The position numbers and the translations under genes are program-made. DNA of 64,000 bases from Kribbella amoyensis (GTDB lineage: Bacteria; Actinomycetota; Actinomycetes; Propionibacteriales; Kribbellaceae): NCBI RefSeq assembly GCF_007828865.1, contig NZ_VIVK01000001.1:2046001-2110000 (forward strand), written 5' to 3'. The notes under the pieces were generated by a model. That model saw nothing but the letters and a program-made list of their open reading frames with translations, did no database searches and had not been told where the DNA came from. Numbering within the stretch: the first letter of the stretch is position 1; each line of letters opens with the position of its first letter. This document shows positions 7,991 through 15,121 of this stretch, piece by piece.

Positions 7991-9517
7991 TCAGCGGATT
8001 TCTTCGAGCATCACGTCGTCGAGCTGGAACCACACGTCCTGGCCGTGTCCGACGAAGCCGGAGTACAGCTGGACCAGCGACTCCCGGCCGGAGTCGAACT
8101 CCACACTCACCTTCGTGTAGTGCGGATAAGCGCCGCCCGGCTTTGTCGCGATCGGCTTTCCCTGCGTCGTCCGGACCCCGAGCACCGTGTCCCGGTTGTT
8201 GTCCGCGGTCCGGATCCAGGCGGACAACCGGTACCGGTGATGGGGACGTACGACCACGTTCTGCTGGAGTGCGTGGGCGCCGATCGAGTCCCGGAGGTAC
8301 CCGTTGTTCTTGCCGGTGTGACCGAGGTCGGTCCGGTCGATGCCGCCGCGTCCGTTCAGCTGCCACGGGGCCGACGGGGTGGCGCCGGTCTGCTCCTCGA
8401 AGCCGGGATCGGTGACCAGGTTGGTGCCCGGGCCGTCGTCGGTGAGCTTGGTCCGCATCAGGAACACGTTGTACGGGTCCCACTGCGACATCGTGAAGTA
8501 CAGGTCCGACCCGGACGACCACGGGTGCATGTACGTGCCGTACAGCCCGGGATAGTCGGTGCCCTTGGCAACTACCCGCTCGCCGCTCCACGGTCCGGTC
8601 AACGCGTCGGCGGAGCGCAGCACGACGGACGCGCGCTGCTCGTCGAGGTACATCATCAGCCACTTCCCGAGATGCGCGTTCCACTGCACCGAGACCTCGC
8701 TGACCGGGCCGACGACGATCGGGACGGCCGCGCTCTGCTGCGGGGACCAGTTCCGGCCGTCCCAGTACCGCCAGGCGTTCTTGGTCAGCACCTGCTGCTC
8801 GGGAACGCGGGCCAGGTACGCGTTGCCGAAGCGGCCGTTCGGCGTCCCGACCATGTAGACGTACCCGCGATCGCGGATCAGCGCGGTCATCTGGAAGGTG
8901 TCGTCCCAGGCCGCCGTGTTCTGCCAGCGCGCCTTCGGGTCCTTGGTCCAGGTCTCGCCGTTGTCGTCGGAGTAGGCGAAGCCGGAGTAGTTGGTGAACC
9001 AGCTGCCGGCCGGACCCCAGTAGTTGACCGACATGTACTGGACGTACTGGCGGTTCCCGACGGCGATGCCCGCGGTCGGGATCACCGTGTGCTCGTCACG
9101 GTCGACCTTCTTGCAGTCGAGGAACTGTTTCGCGTGACCGGGCCGGTCCTCGGCGGCGCTGTCCAGCGACATCCCGTCGGCCAGGGCGCGGTCCTTGCTG
9201 CGGAAGAGCAGGTTGCACCGCCAGTCCAGCGTGGCCGGGTCGCCGGCGCCGCCCCCGGGGCCGGTCCAGCCGGCGCCGTAGGAGTCGCCGAACGCGGTCA
9301 GGATCTCGCCGGAGCCGTTGTCCCAGAGGATGCCGAGGTCGGTCGACTTGAGCTGGAAGCGGGCCTCGGTGTCGTTGATCGAGCCGGGTCCGGTGAGCTT
9401 CGCGATCTTCTCCGCGGGCGACGGGACCGCGGCCGCCTCGGCCGGTGGGGACGAGGAACCGGGCAGCAGGGCCGCGCCGAGAACCAGGGGAAGGACGAGC
9501 AGGAATCGCTTCGGCAT
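7991..9517 (-). CDS. Secreted DUF4185 protein with C-terminal carbohydrate-binding module
   Basis: 508-residue exported protein. The signal peptide is residues 1-30 (basic MPKR, hydrophobic core, AEAAA). The DUF4185 domain follows, a five-bladed propeller-like fold related to glycosidases: LTGPGSINDTEARFQLKSTD near residue 40, FAYSDDNGETW, and TYMHPWSSGSDLYFTMSQWDP. After residue 355 comes a CBM4/9-like jelly roll starting LVTDPGFEEQTG and ending VWFQLDDVMLEE. Probably binds or cleaves a plant or fungal glycan outside the cell. The ATG at 9517 has GAGGAG upstream. The promoter (9566-9594) carries an operator at its start site, so it is likely sugar-inducible. Confidence 0.8.
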   Translation of the reverse strand: MPKRFLLVLPLVLGAALLPGSSSPPAEAAAVPSPAEKIAKLTGPGSINDTEARFQLKSTDLGILWDNGSGEILTAFGDSYGAGWTGPGGGAGDPATLDWRCNLLFRSKDRALADGMSLDSAAEDRPGHAKQFLDCKKVDRDEHTVIPTAGIAVGNRQYVQYMSVNYWGPAGSWFTNYSGFAYSDDNGETWTKDPKARWQNTAAWDDTFQMTALIRDRGYVYMVGTPNGRFGNAYLARVPEQQVLTKNAWRYWDGRNWSPQQSAAVPIVVGPVSEVSVQWNAHLGKWLMMYLDEQRASVVLRSADALTGPWSGERVVAKGTDYPGLYGTYMHPWSSGSDLYFTMSQWDPYNVFLMRTKLTDDGPGTNLVTDPGFEEQTGATPSAPWQLNGRGGIDRTDLGHTGKNNGYLRDSIGAHALQQNVVVRPHHRYRLSAWIRTADNNRDTVLGVRTTQGKPIATKPGGAYPHYTKVSVEFDSGRESLVQLYSGFVGHGQDVWFQLDDVMLEEIR

Positions 9518-9548
9518 GCGAAGTCTCCTCAGTGGGGCTGGCACATCG

Positions 9549-9560
9549 GAAATCGATTTC
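9549..9560. promoter_or_regulatory. Operator palindrome at the DUF4185 transcription start
   Basis: GAAATCGATTTC is a perfect 12-base palindrome with a central CG, the layout of LacI-family sites. It overlaps the predicted transcription start, which suggests repression. Confidence 0.5.
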
Positions 9561-9565
9561 TCGTC

Positions 9566-9594
9566 ACCGTAGCCGCCGCCCCGGCACAGGTCAA
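9566..9594 (-). promoter_or_regulatory. Promoter of the DUF4185 gene (TTGACC-17-TACGGT)
   Basis: Minus strand TTGACC (9594-9589) and TACGGT (9571-9566) are separated by 17 bases. The start of transcription would fall inside or next to the 9549-9560 palindrome. Confidence 0.65.
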
Positions 9595-9707
9595 CGGCTC
9601 GAAGAGTGACTGGCCGGTGACCCCGGGAGGCTTCAGCCGTTAGAGTTACCGACTGGAAACATCGGCTACCGCGCTGGGTTCGCCGCCCGGCGGCTCGGAG
9701 GATCGAC

Positions 9708-10109
9708 GTGGCACTGGGTAGGACGTCCCCGCGGGACCTGCCGCTGTTCGCGGAGCTGACCGGACGGGAGATCAAGGAGATCTTCCGGGCCGGCGAGGAG
9801 GTCTCCGTCCCGGCCGGCTGGTCGCTGATCCTGGAGCAGACCCCACCGGACGCCGCGTACCTGATCCTGGCCGGGACCGCCGCGGTCCGGGTCAAGGGCG
9901 AGGAGATCGCCGAGCTCGGGCCGGGCGACATCGCCGGCGAGGTCGCGGTCCGGCAGAACCGGTTGCGGACGGCAACGGTCACGGCGCGGTCCCGGTTGCA
10001 GCTGCTGCACTTCACCCGGGAGAAGTTCGACGACCTGACCAGCCGGCTGCCGAACTTCCGGGACGCCATCGACGCCACCATCGCCGAGCGCCGCGGTGAC
10101 CAGGTCTGA
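9708..10109 (+). CDS. Cyclic-nucleotide-binding domain protein
   Basis: 133-residue protein consisting almost entirely of one cNMP-binding (Crp-type) beta-barrel: PLFAELTGREIKEIFRAGEE, the hinge LILEQTPPDAAYLILAG, and the phosphate-binding cassette region LGPGDIAGEVAVRQNRLRTATVTA, where the family has GE...R.A. There is no DNA-binding helix-turn-helix, so it is a receptor or regulator rather than a Crp activator. The GTG at 9708 has GGAGGA seven bases before it. The gene overlaps the next, a class III nucleotidyl cyclase, by 14 bases, so receptor and cyclase are made together; feedback control by cAMP is the obvious inference. Confidence 0.82.
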   Translation: MALGRTSPRDLPLFAELTGREIKEIFRAGEEVSVPAGWSLILEQTPPDAAYLILAGTAAVRVKGEEIAELGPGDIAGEVAVRQNRLRTATVTARSRLQLLHFTREKFDDLTSRLPNFRDAIDATIAERRGDQV

Positions 10110-11112
10110 CCCAGCCGGCGACGCCGCCCCGACGTCGGGCCCGAGTGCTCCGGCCGACCTGCTCGACCTGCAGAAGGAGTTCGAGCGCACGCTGCTCGGC
10201 GGGGAGCGCAAGTTCACCCGGGCCGACGTGTCCCGGCGGGCCGGCATCTCCAGCGACCGGGCCGAGCGGATGTGGCGCGCGCTCGGCTTCGCCACCGTGC
10301 CGGACGACGAGGTCGCCTTCACCGACGACGACGTCGAGGCGCTCCGGCTGGTCGCGGCGCTGGAGGACGACGGGTTCATCGATCCCGCGGTCGAGTCGTC
10401 GCTGGCCCGCAAGCTCGGCCAGACCCAGTCCCGGCTGGCGTCCTGGCAGTCGGCGATGTTCCTGGAGTTCCTCGGCCGGTCCAAGCTGTCCGCGGACGAG
10501 GCGATCGAGGTCGCCGACCTGCTGCTGCCCGCGATGGAACGGCTGCAGCGGTACGCCTGGCGCCGGCATCTCGCCGCCGCGGCCGGCCGGGCGATGGCCG
10601 GGTCCGAGGAGCTGGCCCGCGGGATCCGGGCGGTCGGGTTCGCCGACATCGTCAGCTACACCCGGCTGACCCGGCGGATGAGCGAGGCCGAGCTGGGCCA
10701 GTTGATCGAACGGTTCGAGGGCACCACCGCCGACGTGGTCGCGCACCACGGCGGCCGGGTGATCAAATCGATCGGCGACGAGGTGCTGTTCGTCGCCGAC
10801 ACGGCCGCGCAGGGTGCCGCCGTCGCGCTCGCCCTGCAGGAGACGACCGCCGCCGACGAGGAGCTGCCCGAGCTGCGGATCGGCCTGGCGTACGGCAGCA
10901 TCCTGATCCGCCTCGGCGACGTGTACGGCGAGACCGTGAACCTCGCCGCCCGGCTCACCTCCGAGTGCAAACCCGGCCGCGTCCTGGCCGACCGCGAGCT
11001 GGCCGCGGCGCTCGACGGCCACCACGAGTACCGGCTGCGGCGACTCCGCCGGGTCTCGGTCCGCGGGTACCACCACCTGACCCCGTACGCGCTCCAGCGG
11101 GCCGGGGACTGA
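10096..11112 (+). CDS. Class III adenylate/guanylate cyclase with N-terminal autoregulatory domain
   Basis: 338-residue cytoplasmic cyclase. Residues 1-170 are helical and resemble the autoinhibitory, pH-sensing N-terminus of mycobacterial Rv1264-type enzymes (KFTRADVSRRAGIS, LARKLGQTQSRL). The catalytic domain starts near 175. Both metal aspartates are present (D184 in FADIVSYT, D228 in KSIGDEVLF), as are K224 and D275 (GDVYGETVN) for adenine recognition and N282/R286 (NLAARLTS) for the transition state. All key residues are intact, so it should be active; K/D at the purine positions favour ATP over GTP. The GTG start lies inside the cNMP-binding gene. Confidence 0.88.
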   Translation: MTRSDPAGDAAPTSGPSAPADLLDLQKEFERTLLGGERKFTRADVSRRAGISSDRAERMWRALGFATVPDDEVAFTDDDVEALRLVAALEDDGFIDPAVESSLARKLGQTQSRLASWQSAMFLEFLGRSKLSADEAIEVADLLLPAMERLQRYAWRRHLAAAAGRAMAGSEELARGIRAVGFADIVSYTRLTRRMSEAELGQLIERFEGTTADVVAHHGGRVIKSIGDEVLFVADTAAQGAAVALALQETTAADEELPELRIGLAYGSILIRLGDVYGETVNLAARLTSECKPGRVLADRELAAALDGHHEYRLRRLRRVSVRGYHHLTPYALQRAGD

Positions 11113-11122
11113 GAATGGCCGG

Positions 11123-11842
11123 GTGCGCGAAATCCTGACGTCCGCCGAGCTCGCCGCGGCGGTGGACGACGACCCGATGATCGTCTGGTCCGGGCAGGGC
11201 CGCCTCGGCGACGAGGTCCGAGCCTGGTCCGACGGGGACGCGGTGGCCGTGGCGTCGCCGCTGTTGTCGAAGCGGGACCGCCTCGCCGTGTACGGCCCGG
11301 CCGATGCGTTGGCTTCGTTGGTCACCGGGGTGTTCGCCGAGGTGGGGACCAGCTTCCGGCCGTTCGGTGACGAGCAGGTGATCCGCGGCCTGGTCGAGCG
11401 GGTCCCGGAGCTGACGTTCGCGGCCGCGTTCGGCTGGATGGACACGGCTGCGGCTCCGGCGGACGCGACCACGGCGACCTGGTTCGACGGCGATGCCGGG
11501 GTCGAGGAGTTGCTGGCCGAGGCGGCGCCGTCGTCGTACGCGTGGCCGGGGCGTGCCGGCGTCCAGCGGTGGGCGGGGATCACGGACGAGGCCGGGTCCG
11601 TGCAGAGCATCGCGGCGGAGGCGTGGAGTGCGCCGGAGATCGGGCTGCTCGCCGGCGTTGCGACCAGGGTCGATGCCCGGGGACAGGGGTTGTCGCGGCA
11701 GGTCTGCGCGTTCGTGACAGCCGAGCTGGTCCAGCAGTACGGCCGGTGCGGGCTGATGGTCGACGCGGAGAACGCGGCCGCGATCGCGGTGTACCGGCGG
11801 CTGGGCTACACGTACCGGCCGGTGGCGGCGGCCTCGGTGTAG
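11123..11842 (+). CDS. GNAT-family acetyltransferase
   Basis: 239-residue protein with the GNAT fold in its C-terminal half: EIGLLAGVATRVDARGQGLS is the strand-4/pyrophosphate-binding motif (RGQGLS in place of R/Q-x-x-G-x-G/A), followed by LMVDAENAAAIAVYRRLGY, the acetyl-CoA motif B. The first 110 residues are a less conserved alpha/beta region, as in FR47-type or double-GNAT proteins. The substrate is not predictable. It starts with GTG ten bases after the cyclase stop and is probably cotranscribed with 9708-11112, though no functional link is obvious. It converges on the membrane protein gene with a 14-base gap. Confidence 0.78.
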   Translation: MREILTSAELAAAVDDDPMIVWSGQGRLGDEVRAWSDGDAVAVASPLLSKRDRLAVYGPADALASLVTGVFAEVGTSFRPFGDEQVIRGLVERVPELTFAAAFGWMDTAAAPADATTATWFDGDAGVEELLAEAAPSSYAWPGRAGVQRWAGITDEAGSVQSIAAEAWSAPEIGLLAGVATRVDARGQGLSRQVCAFVTAELVQQYGRCGLMVDAENAAAIAVYRRLGYTYRPVAAASV

Positions 11843-11856
11843 CCCAGCTCGGGTAG

Positions 11857-13125
11857 TCAGCGGCTCGGACTGACCGTCAACGTCATTCCAGGCGTCCCGC
11901 TCGGTGTCGCCGACGGCTTGGTCGGCGGGGCGGACGGCCGGTCGGTCGGAGTGGTGGTCGGGGTGCCGGACGGGGTCGGCGTCGGGTTCGTCTGTGTCGG
12001 GGTCGCCGGGGCCGGCGGCGGGACGAACGGTGCCTTGGTGGAGTCCTGGCAGCTCTCGGAGTCGCTCAGACCGTTCTCGTCGGGCTGGATCTCGGCCAGC
12101 GGGAACAGGTTCGTCACGGTCTGCGTGCTCTGGTCAACCGGCCGGGTGCGGTACGTGGTGGCGCAGTCCTGCAGGTCGAGGTTGATCGGCTCGCCGCGCT
12201 GCGTGTACAGCCGGACCTGGACCGGCCGGCCCTGCTCGTCGAACGGGTAGACGTTGCTGATCGGGTCCCCGTCGTAGGACAGGCCGCGCGGCGTGTAGTT
12301 GTAGCCGCTGCTGGGGCGGTAGTCGTTGAACGAGAACAGGCTGGGCGAGGCGCCGACGAAGCTCGCCGCCAGCCAGGCCGGTACCAGCAGGACGGCGACC
12401 AGGTTGAGCGGGACGACGTACCAGAGCCAGCGGCGGTCCTGCTGGGTGCGCCGGCCGATCCAGACCGAGATCGCGGCGCCGGCGAGCGCGCCGACCACGG
12501 TGACCGCCCCCGCGCCGAAGAGGGCGAAGAACGCGCCGCCGCCGACGAGGCCGCGGGCGACCCACCAGACCGGCTGGCCGATCGCGACGAGCTCCTGCCG
12601 GACGGCCGGCGGAATCTGGTCGATCGTCTCCCGGATCGCGCCCTCCGCCTGGTGGCCCCGGGGAGTCTCCAGGACGACCCGTGGATCGTTGCCCCGGAGC
12701 GCGCGGACCCCGAGGTACCCGGCGACGATCAGGGCCGTCAGTCCGATCAGGCCGAGGAAGGCGGCGCCGTCGCGGGAGCCGCCGAAGAGGCCGATCAGCA
12801 GGAAGAACGGTCCGACCGAGGCCGCGATCACGCCCCACCGCAGCGCCTTGCGAGCCGCCTCCTGGCCGGCGACCCGGTCCGCCGACTGGCTGGGTGGTGG
12901 GTACCCGGCCGCGGTCCGTAGCTGGTCGGCGTACTGGCGGGGTGTCCCGAGCCGGTCCTGCAGGCCCGCGACGGTCGGTTCGGTCTCGAACTCGCCGGCG
13001 ACCTCGCTCAGGTGGCCGGCCACGTCCTCGAGGACGTCCTCCAGCTCGCCGGCCGGCAGGTCGCTCAGCTCGGCCCGGACCTGGGCCAGGTAGGTCGCGA
13101 CCGCTCCGGTCACTGTGCTGTTCAC
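11857..13125 (-). CDS. HAAS-domain membrane protein paired with PadR regulator
   Basis: 422-residue membrane protein. Residues 1-75 are the helical HAAS/DUF1700-type signalling domain (YLAQVRAELSDLPAGELEDVLEDVAGHL). Four or five membrane helices follow between about residues 95 and 275 (PFFLLIGLFGG, FLGLIGLTALIVAGYLGV, FFALFGAGAVTVVGALAG, VVPLNLVAVLLVPAW). An outer domain then ends in a Pro/Thr/Ser-rich tail of about 70 residues. The GTG start at 13125 overlaps the PadR stop by four bases (GTGA), the usual PadR-HAAS arrangement, where the two are coregulated. Function is unknown beyond envelope sensing. Confidence 0.8.
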   Translation of the reverse strand: MNSTVTGAVATYLAQVRAELSDLPAGELEDVLEDVAGHLSEVAGEFETEPTVAGLQDRLGTPRQYADQLRTAAGYPPPSQSADRVAGQEAARKALRWGVIAASVGPFFLLIGLFGGSRDGAAFLGLIGLTALIVAGYLGVRALRGNDPRVVLETPRGHQAEGAIRETIDQIPPAVRQELVAIGQPVWWVARGLVGGGAFFALFGAGAVTVVGALAGAAISVWIGRRTQQDRRWLWYVVPLNLVAVLLVPAWLAASFVGASPSLFSFNDYRPSSGYNYTPRGLSYDGDPISNVYPFDEQGRPVQVRLYTQRGEPINLDLQDCATTYRTRPVDQSTQTVTNLFPLAEIQPDENGLSDSESCQDSTKAPFVPPPAPATPTQTNPTPTPSGTPTTTPTDRPSAPPTKPSATPSGTPGMTLTVSPSR

Positions 13126-13448
13126 GCCGCCTCCTCGCGCAGCAGGCCCGACATCGTGTCGGCGAAGTGGTTCCACGTCTTGGTGGACTCGGTCAGCAGC
13201 TCACGGCCGCGGGGGTTCAGCCCGTAGTACTTGCGATGCGGGCCCTCCTCGCTCGGCTGCACGTACGACGTCAGCGCCCCGGCCGCGAACAACCGCCGGA
13301 GAGTGCCGTAGACCGAGGCGTCCGCGACGTCCTCCAGCCCGGCCGCGCGCAACCGCCGCAACACGTCGTACCCGTACCCGTCCGCCTCTCGCAGCACGGC
13401 GAGCACGGCCAGGTCGAGCACTCCCTTGAGCAACTGGCTCGGATCCAT
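13122..13448 (-). CDS. PadR-family transcriptional regulator
   Basis: 108-residue winged-helix regulator. It begins MDPSQLLKGVLDLAVLAVL and carries DGYGYDVLRRL, ADASVYGTLRRLFAAGAL (recognition helix) and the wing EEGPHRKYYGLNPRG. PadR proteins of this short class repress their own operon. The ATG at 13448 has GGAAGGAG upstream; the reading to 13511 is rejected. Just upstream, bases 13481-13501 contain an imperfect dyad TACT...AGTA that could be its operator. Coupled to the HAAS gene by a GTGA overlap. Confidence 0.87.
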   Translation of the reverse strand: MDPSQLLKGVLDLAVLAVLREADGYGYDVLRRLRAAGLEDVADASVYGTLRRLFAAGALTSYVQPSEEGPHRKYYGLNPRGRELLTESTKTWNHFADTMSGLLREEAA

Positions 13449-13536
13449 CGGGGCCTCTCCTTCCGGTGTTCTGCGCAGGAGACTACTACACATCGCAGAG
13501 TACTCCGGCAAGCAGCGCCGCTGGCCGGCGGACCGC

Positions 13537-13622
13537 CACCACTCACCAACCTCACGAGCTCGGCGGCGGTCAGGCTCAGCCGCAGGGGCAAGCGCGCAAC
13601 TGTGACGCGTTGGTGAGTGGTG
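13537..13622. repeat. Perfect 14-bp inverted repeat separated by 58 bp
   Basis: CACCACTCACCAAC (13537-13550) and its exact complement GTTGGTGAGTGGTG (13609-13622) flank 58 bases that themselves contain a GCGGC/GCCGC stem. The right arm is 12 bases after the stop of the PPOX gene. It could be a long 3' hairpin, a pair of regulator sites, or the ends of a small inserted element. Confidence 0.7.
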
Positions 13623-13634
13623 CGCGTCCGCGGG

Positions 13635-14048
13635 TCAGTGGACGGTGCGGTGCATGGGGTACCAGACCTCGCCCGGGGGAAGTGGTTCGGCGTCGAGGTT
13701 CCAGCTCCAGGAGAGGGTGGGGTGGATGCGGCTGTAGGTGCCCGGTCCGACCATGCCGGTCCGGGTGATCGGTGGGTCGGCGAGACCGTAGACGCGGATG
13801 CCGTGGGCGACGAACGGGTCGAGCGACAGCAGCTCGTCGAACACGAGGGCGACCATCGGGTGCTCGCGCAGATTGCGGAACTTGCGGGTGCGGACGACCT
13901 GCGGACCGGCGCCACCGACCCAGAAATGGGTGCCGTCGTACTCGCAGGCGACCGGGACCAGGTCAGGCTGGCCGGTCGGCCCGACCGTGGCGAACCGGGC
14001 CAGCCGATGGGCTTGGAGGTACTCGACCTCGGCGGCGGTGAACGACAT
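13635..14048 (-). CDS. PPOX-class F420-dependent oxidoreductase
   Basis: 137-residue split-barrel flavin/deazaflavin enzyme of the pyridoxamine-phosphate-oxidase-like superfamily. Landmarks are YLQAHRLARFATVGPTGQPD at the N-terminus, a second strand VACEYDGTHFWVGG, and RKFRNLREHPMVALVFDE, all typical of the F420-dependent actinobacterial group. The cofactor is inferred from family, not seen. Substrate unknown. The ATG at 14048 has GAGAGGAG upstream. It is divergent from the AraC-DinB gene with 116 bases between starts, so the two may share control. Confidence 0.8.
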   Translation of the reverse strand: MSFTAAEVEYLQAHRLARFATVGPTGQPDLVPVACEYDGTHFWVGGAGPQVVRTRKFRNLREHPMVALVFDELLSLDPFVAHGIRVYGLADPPITRTGMVGPGTYSRIHPTLSWSWNLDAEPLPPGEVWYPMHRTVH

Positions 14049-14164
14049 GGGGGGCTCCTCTCGAAGGCAGTGCTCTCACTGTCCACACGAACGGGGACCG
14101 GCGGAATCGACAGGTCAGCAATTTTGATCAAGTCCGGGTGGCCGGCGAGGTGCACAGTGGGTTC

Positions 14165-15091
14165 ATGACCGACGTGTTCGCAACCTTCGTGGAGACCGTG
14201 GCCGAGAGCCTGGACGGATCGTGTCCCGCCGGGGCCGAGCTGGCGCGGCGGGCGCACCTGTCGCGGTACCACTACGACCGGGTGATCACGGCGGCGGCCG
14301 GGGAGTCGCCGGCCGCGTTCCGGCGGCGGTTGCTGCTCGAGCGGGCGGCGTACCGGCTGCTGGCCGAGAACGTCGGGGTACTCGAGCTGGCGATCGACGC
14401 CGGCTACGGGTCGCACGAGGCTTTCACCCGGGCCTTCGCCCGGGCGTACGGGATGTCACCGCGCGTCTGGCGGCGGGAAACGTCCCGGGTGTTCTTCCTG
14501 GACGCGCCCAGCGGGGTGCACTTCCAGCCACCGGCAGGTCTGCGCCTGCCCGCGAGGAAAGAGGCGAGAGGGATGGACGTACTGGTCAGGATGGTCGAGC
14601 ACCACGTCTGGCTCACCGGCGAGCTGATCGAACGCGGCGCCCGGCTGGACGCCGAGGCGCTGGACCGGCCGATCGAGCTGTCCGTCGAGGGCATCGACGA
14701 CGACGTGTCGATCCGGTACCTGCTGGACCGGCTGGTCTGGCAGGAGGAGATGTGGCTGGCCTCGGTCGAGGACCGGCCGTTCCAGGTGCCCGAGTGCGGC
14801 CGCCAGGTGACCACGCCGATCGGCGAGCTGCGCGACCGGCATGCCGCGGCCGGTTCCCGCTTTGTTGCCCTGGTCAACCGTCTGAACGACGACGGCCGGT
14901 TCGACGAGAGCTTCGTCGACACCACCTGCGAACCGCCGCGGGTGTTCACCTACGGCGGCATGGTCGCGCACGTCCTCACCTTCGCGGCGCACCGACGGTC
15001 CCTGCTGGTGGGCGCGTTCCACACCGCCGGGATCCGCGACCTCGGCTTCGGCGACCCGATGCACTACATCGCCGACGGCGCCCCGAGTTGA
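14165..15091 (+). CDS. AraC-type helix-turn-helix fused to DinB-like domain
   Basis: 308-residue protein. The AraC domain is at the N-terminus (residues 1-110): LARRAHLSRYHYDRVITAAAGESP is the first HTH and VGVLELAIDAGYGSHEAFTRAF the second, followed by the family's YGMSPRVWRR. A DinB/DfsB-like four-helix domain fills residues 140-300 (VRMVEHHVWLTGELIERG, RYLLDRLVWQEEMWLASVED, MVAHVLTFAAHRRSLLVGAF). The histidines at the ends of helices are those that bind metal in DinB proteins and could sense a thiol or electrophile. The ATG at 14165 is chosen at the start of the conserved domain; its ribosome site is weak. Likely regulates the divergent F420 enzyme gene. Confidence 0.82.
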   Translation: MTDVFATFVETVAESLDGSCPAGAELARRAHLSRYHYDRVITAAAGESPAAFRRRLLLERAAYRLLAENVGVLELAIDAGYGSHEAFTRAFARAYGMSPRVWRRETSRVFFLDAPSGVHFQPPAGLRLPARKEARGMDVLVRMVEHHVWLTGELIERGARLDAEALDRPIELSVEGIDDDVSIRYLLDRLVWQEEMWLASVEDRPFQVPECGRQVTTPIGELRDRHAAAGSRFVALVNRLNDDGRFDESFVDTTCEPPRVFTYGGMVAHVLTFAAHRRSLLVGAFHTAGIRDLGFGDPMHYIADGAPS

Positions 15092-15121
15092 GTTGCCCAG
15101 GGCACCGAAATCGGCGGCTGG

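Noticed and set aside
13271-14416. 381-codon minus-strand frame covering PadR, spacer and PPOX genes
   Set aside because: It is out of frame with both proteins, which have their own starts and ribosome sites.
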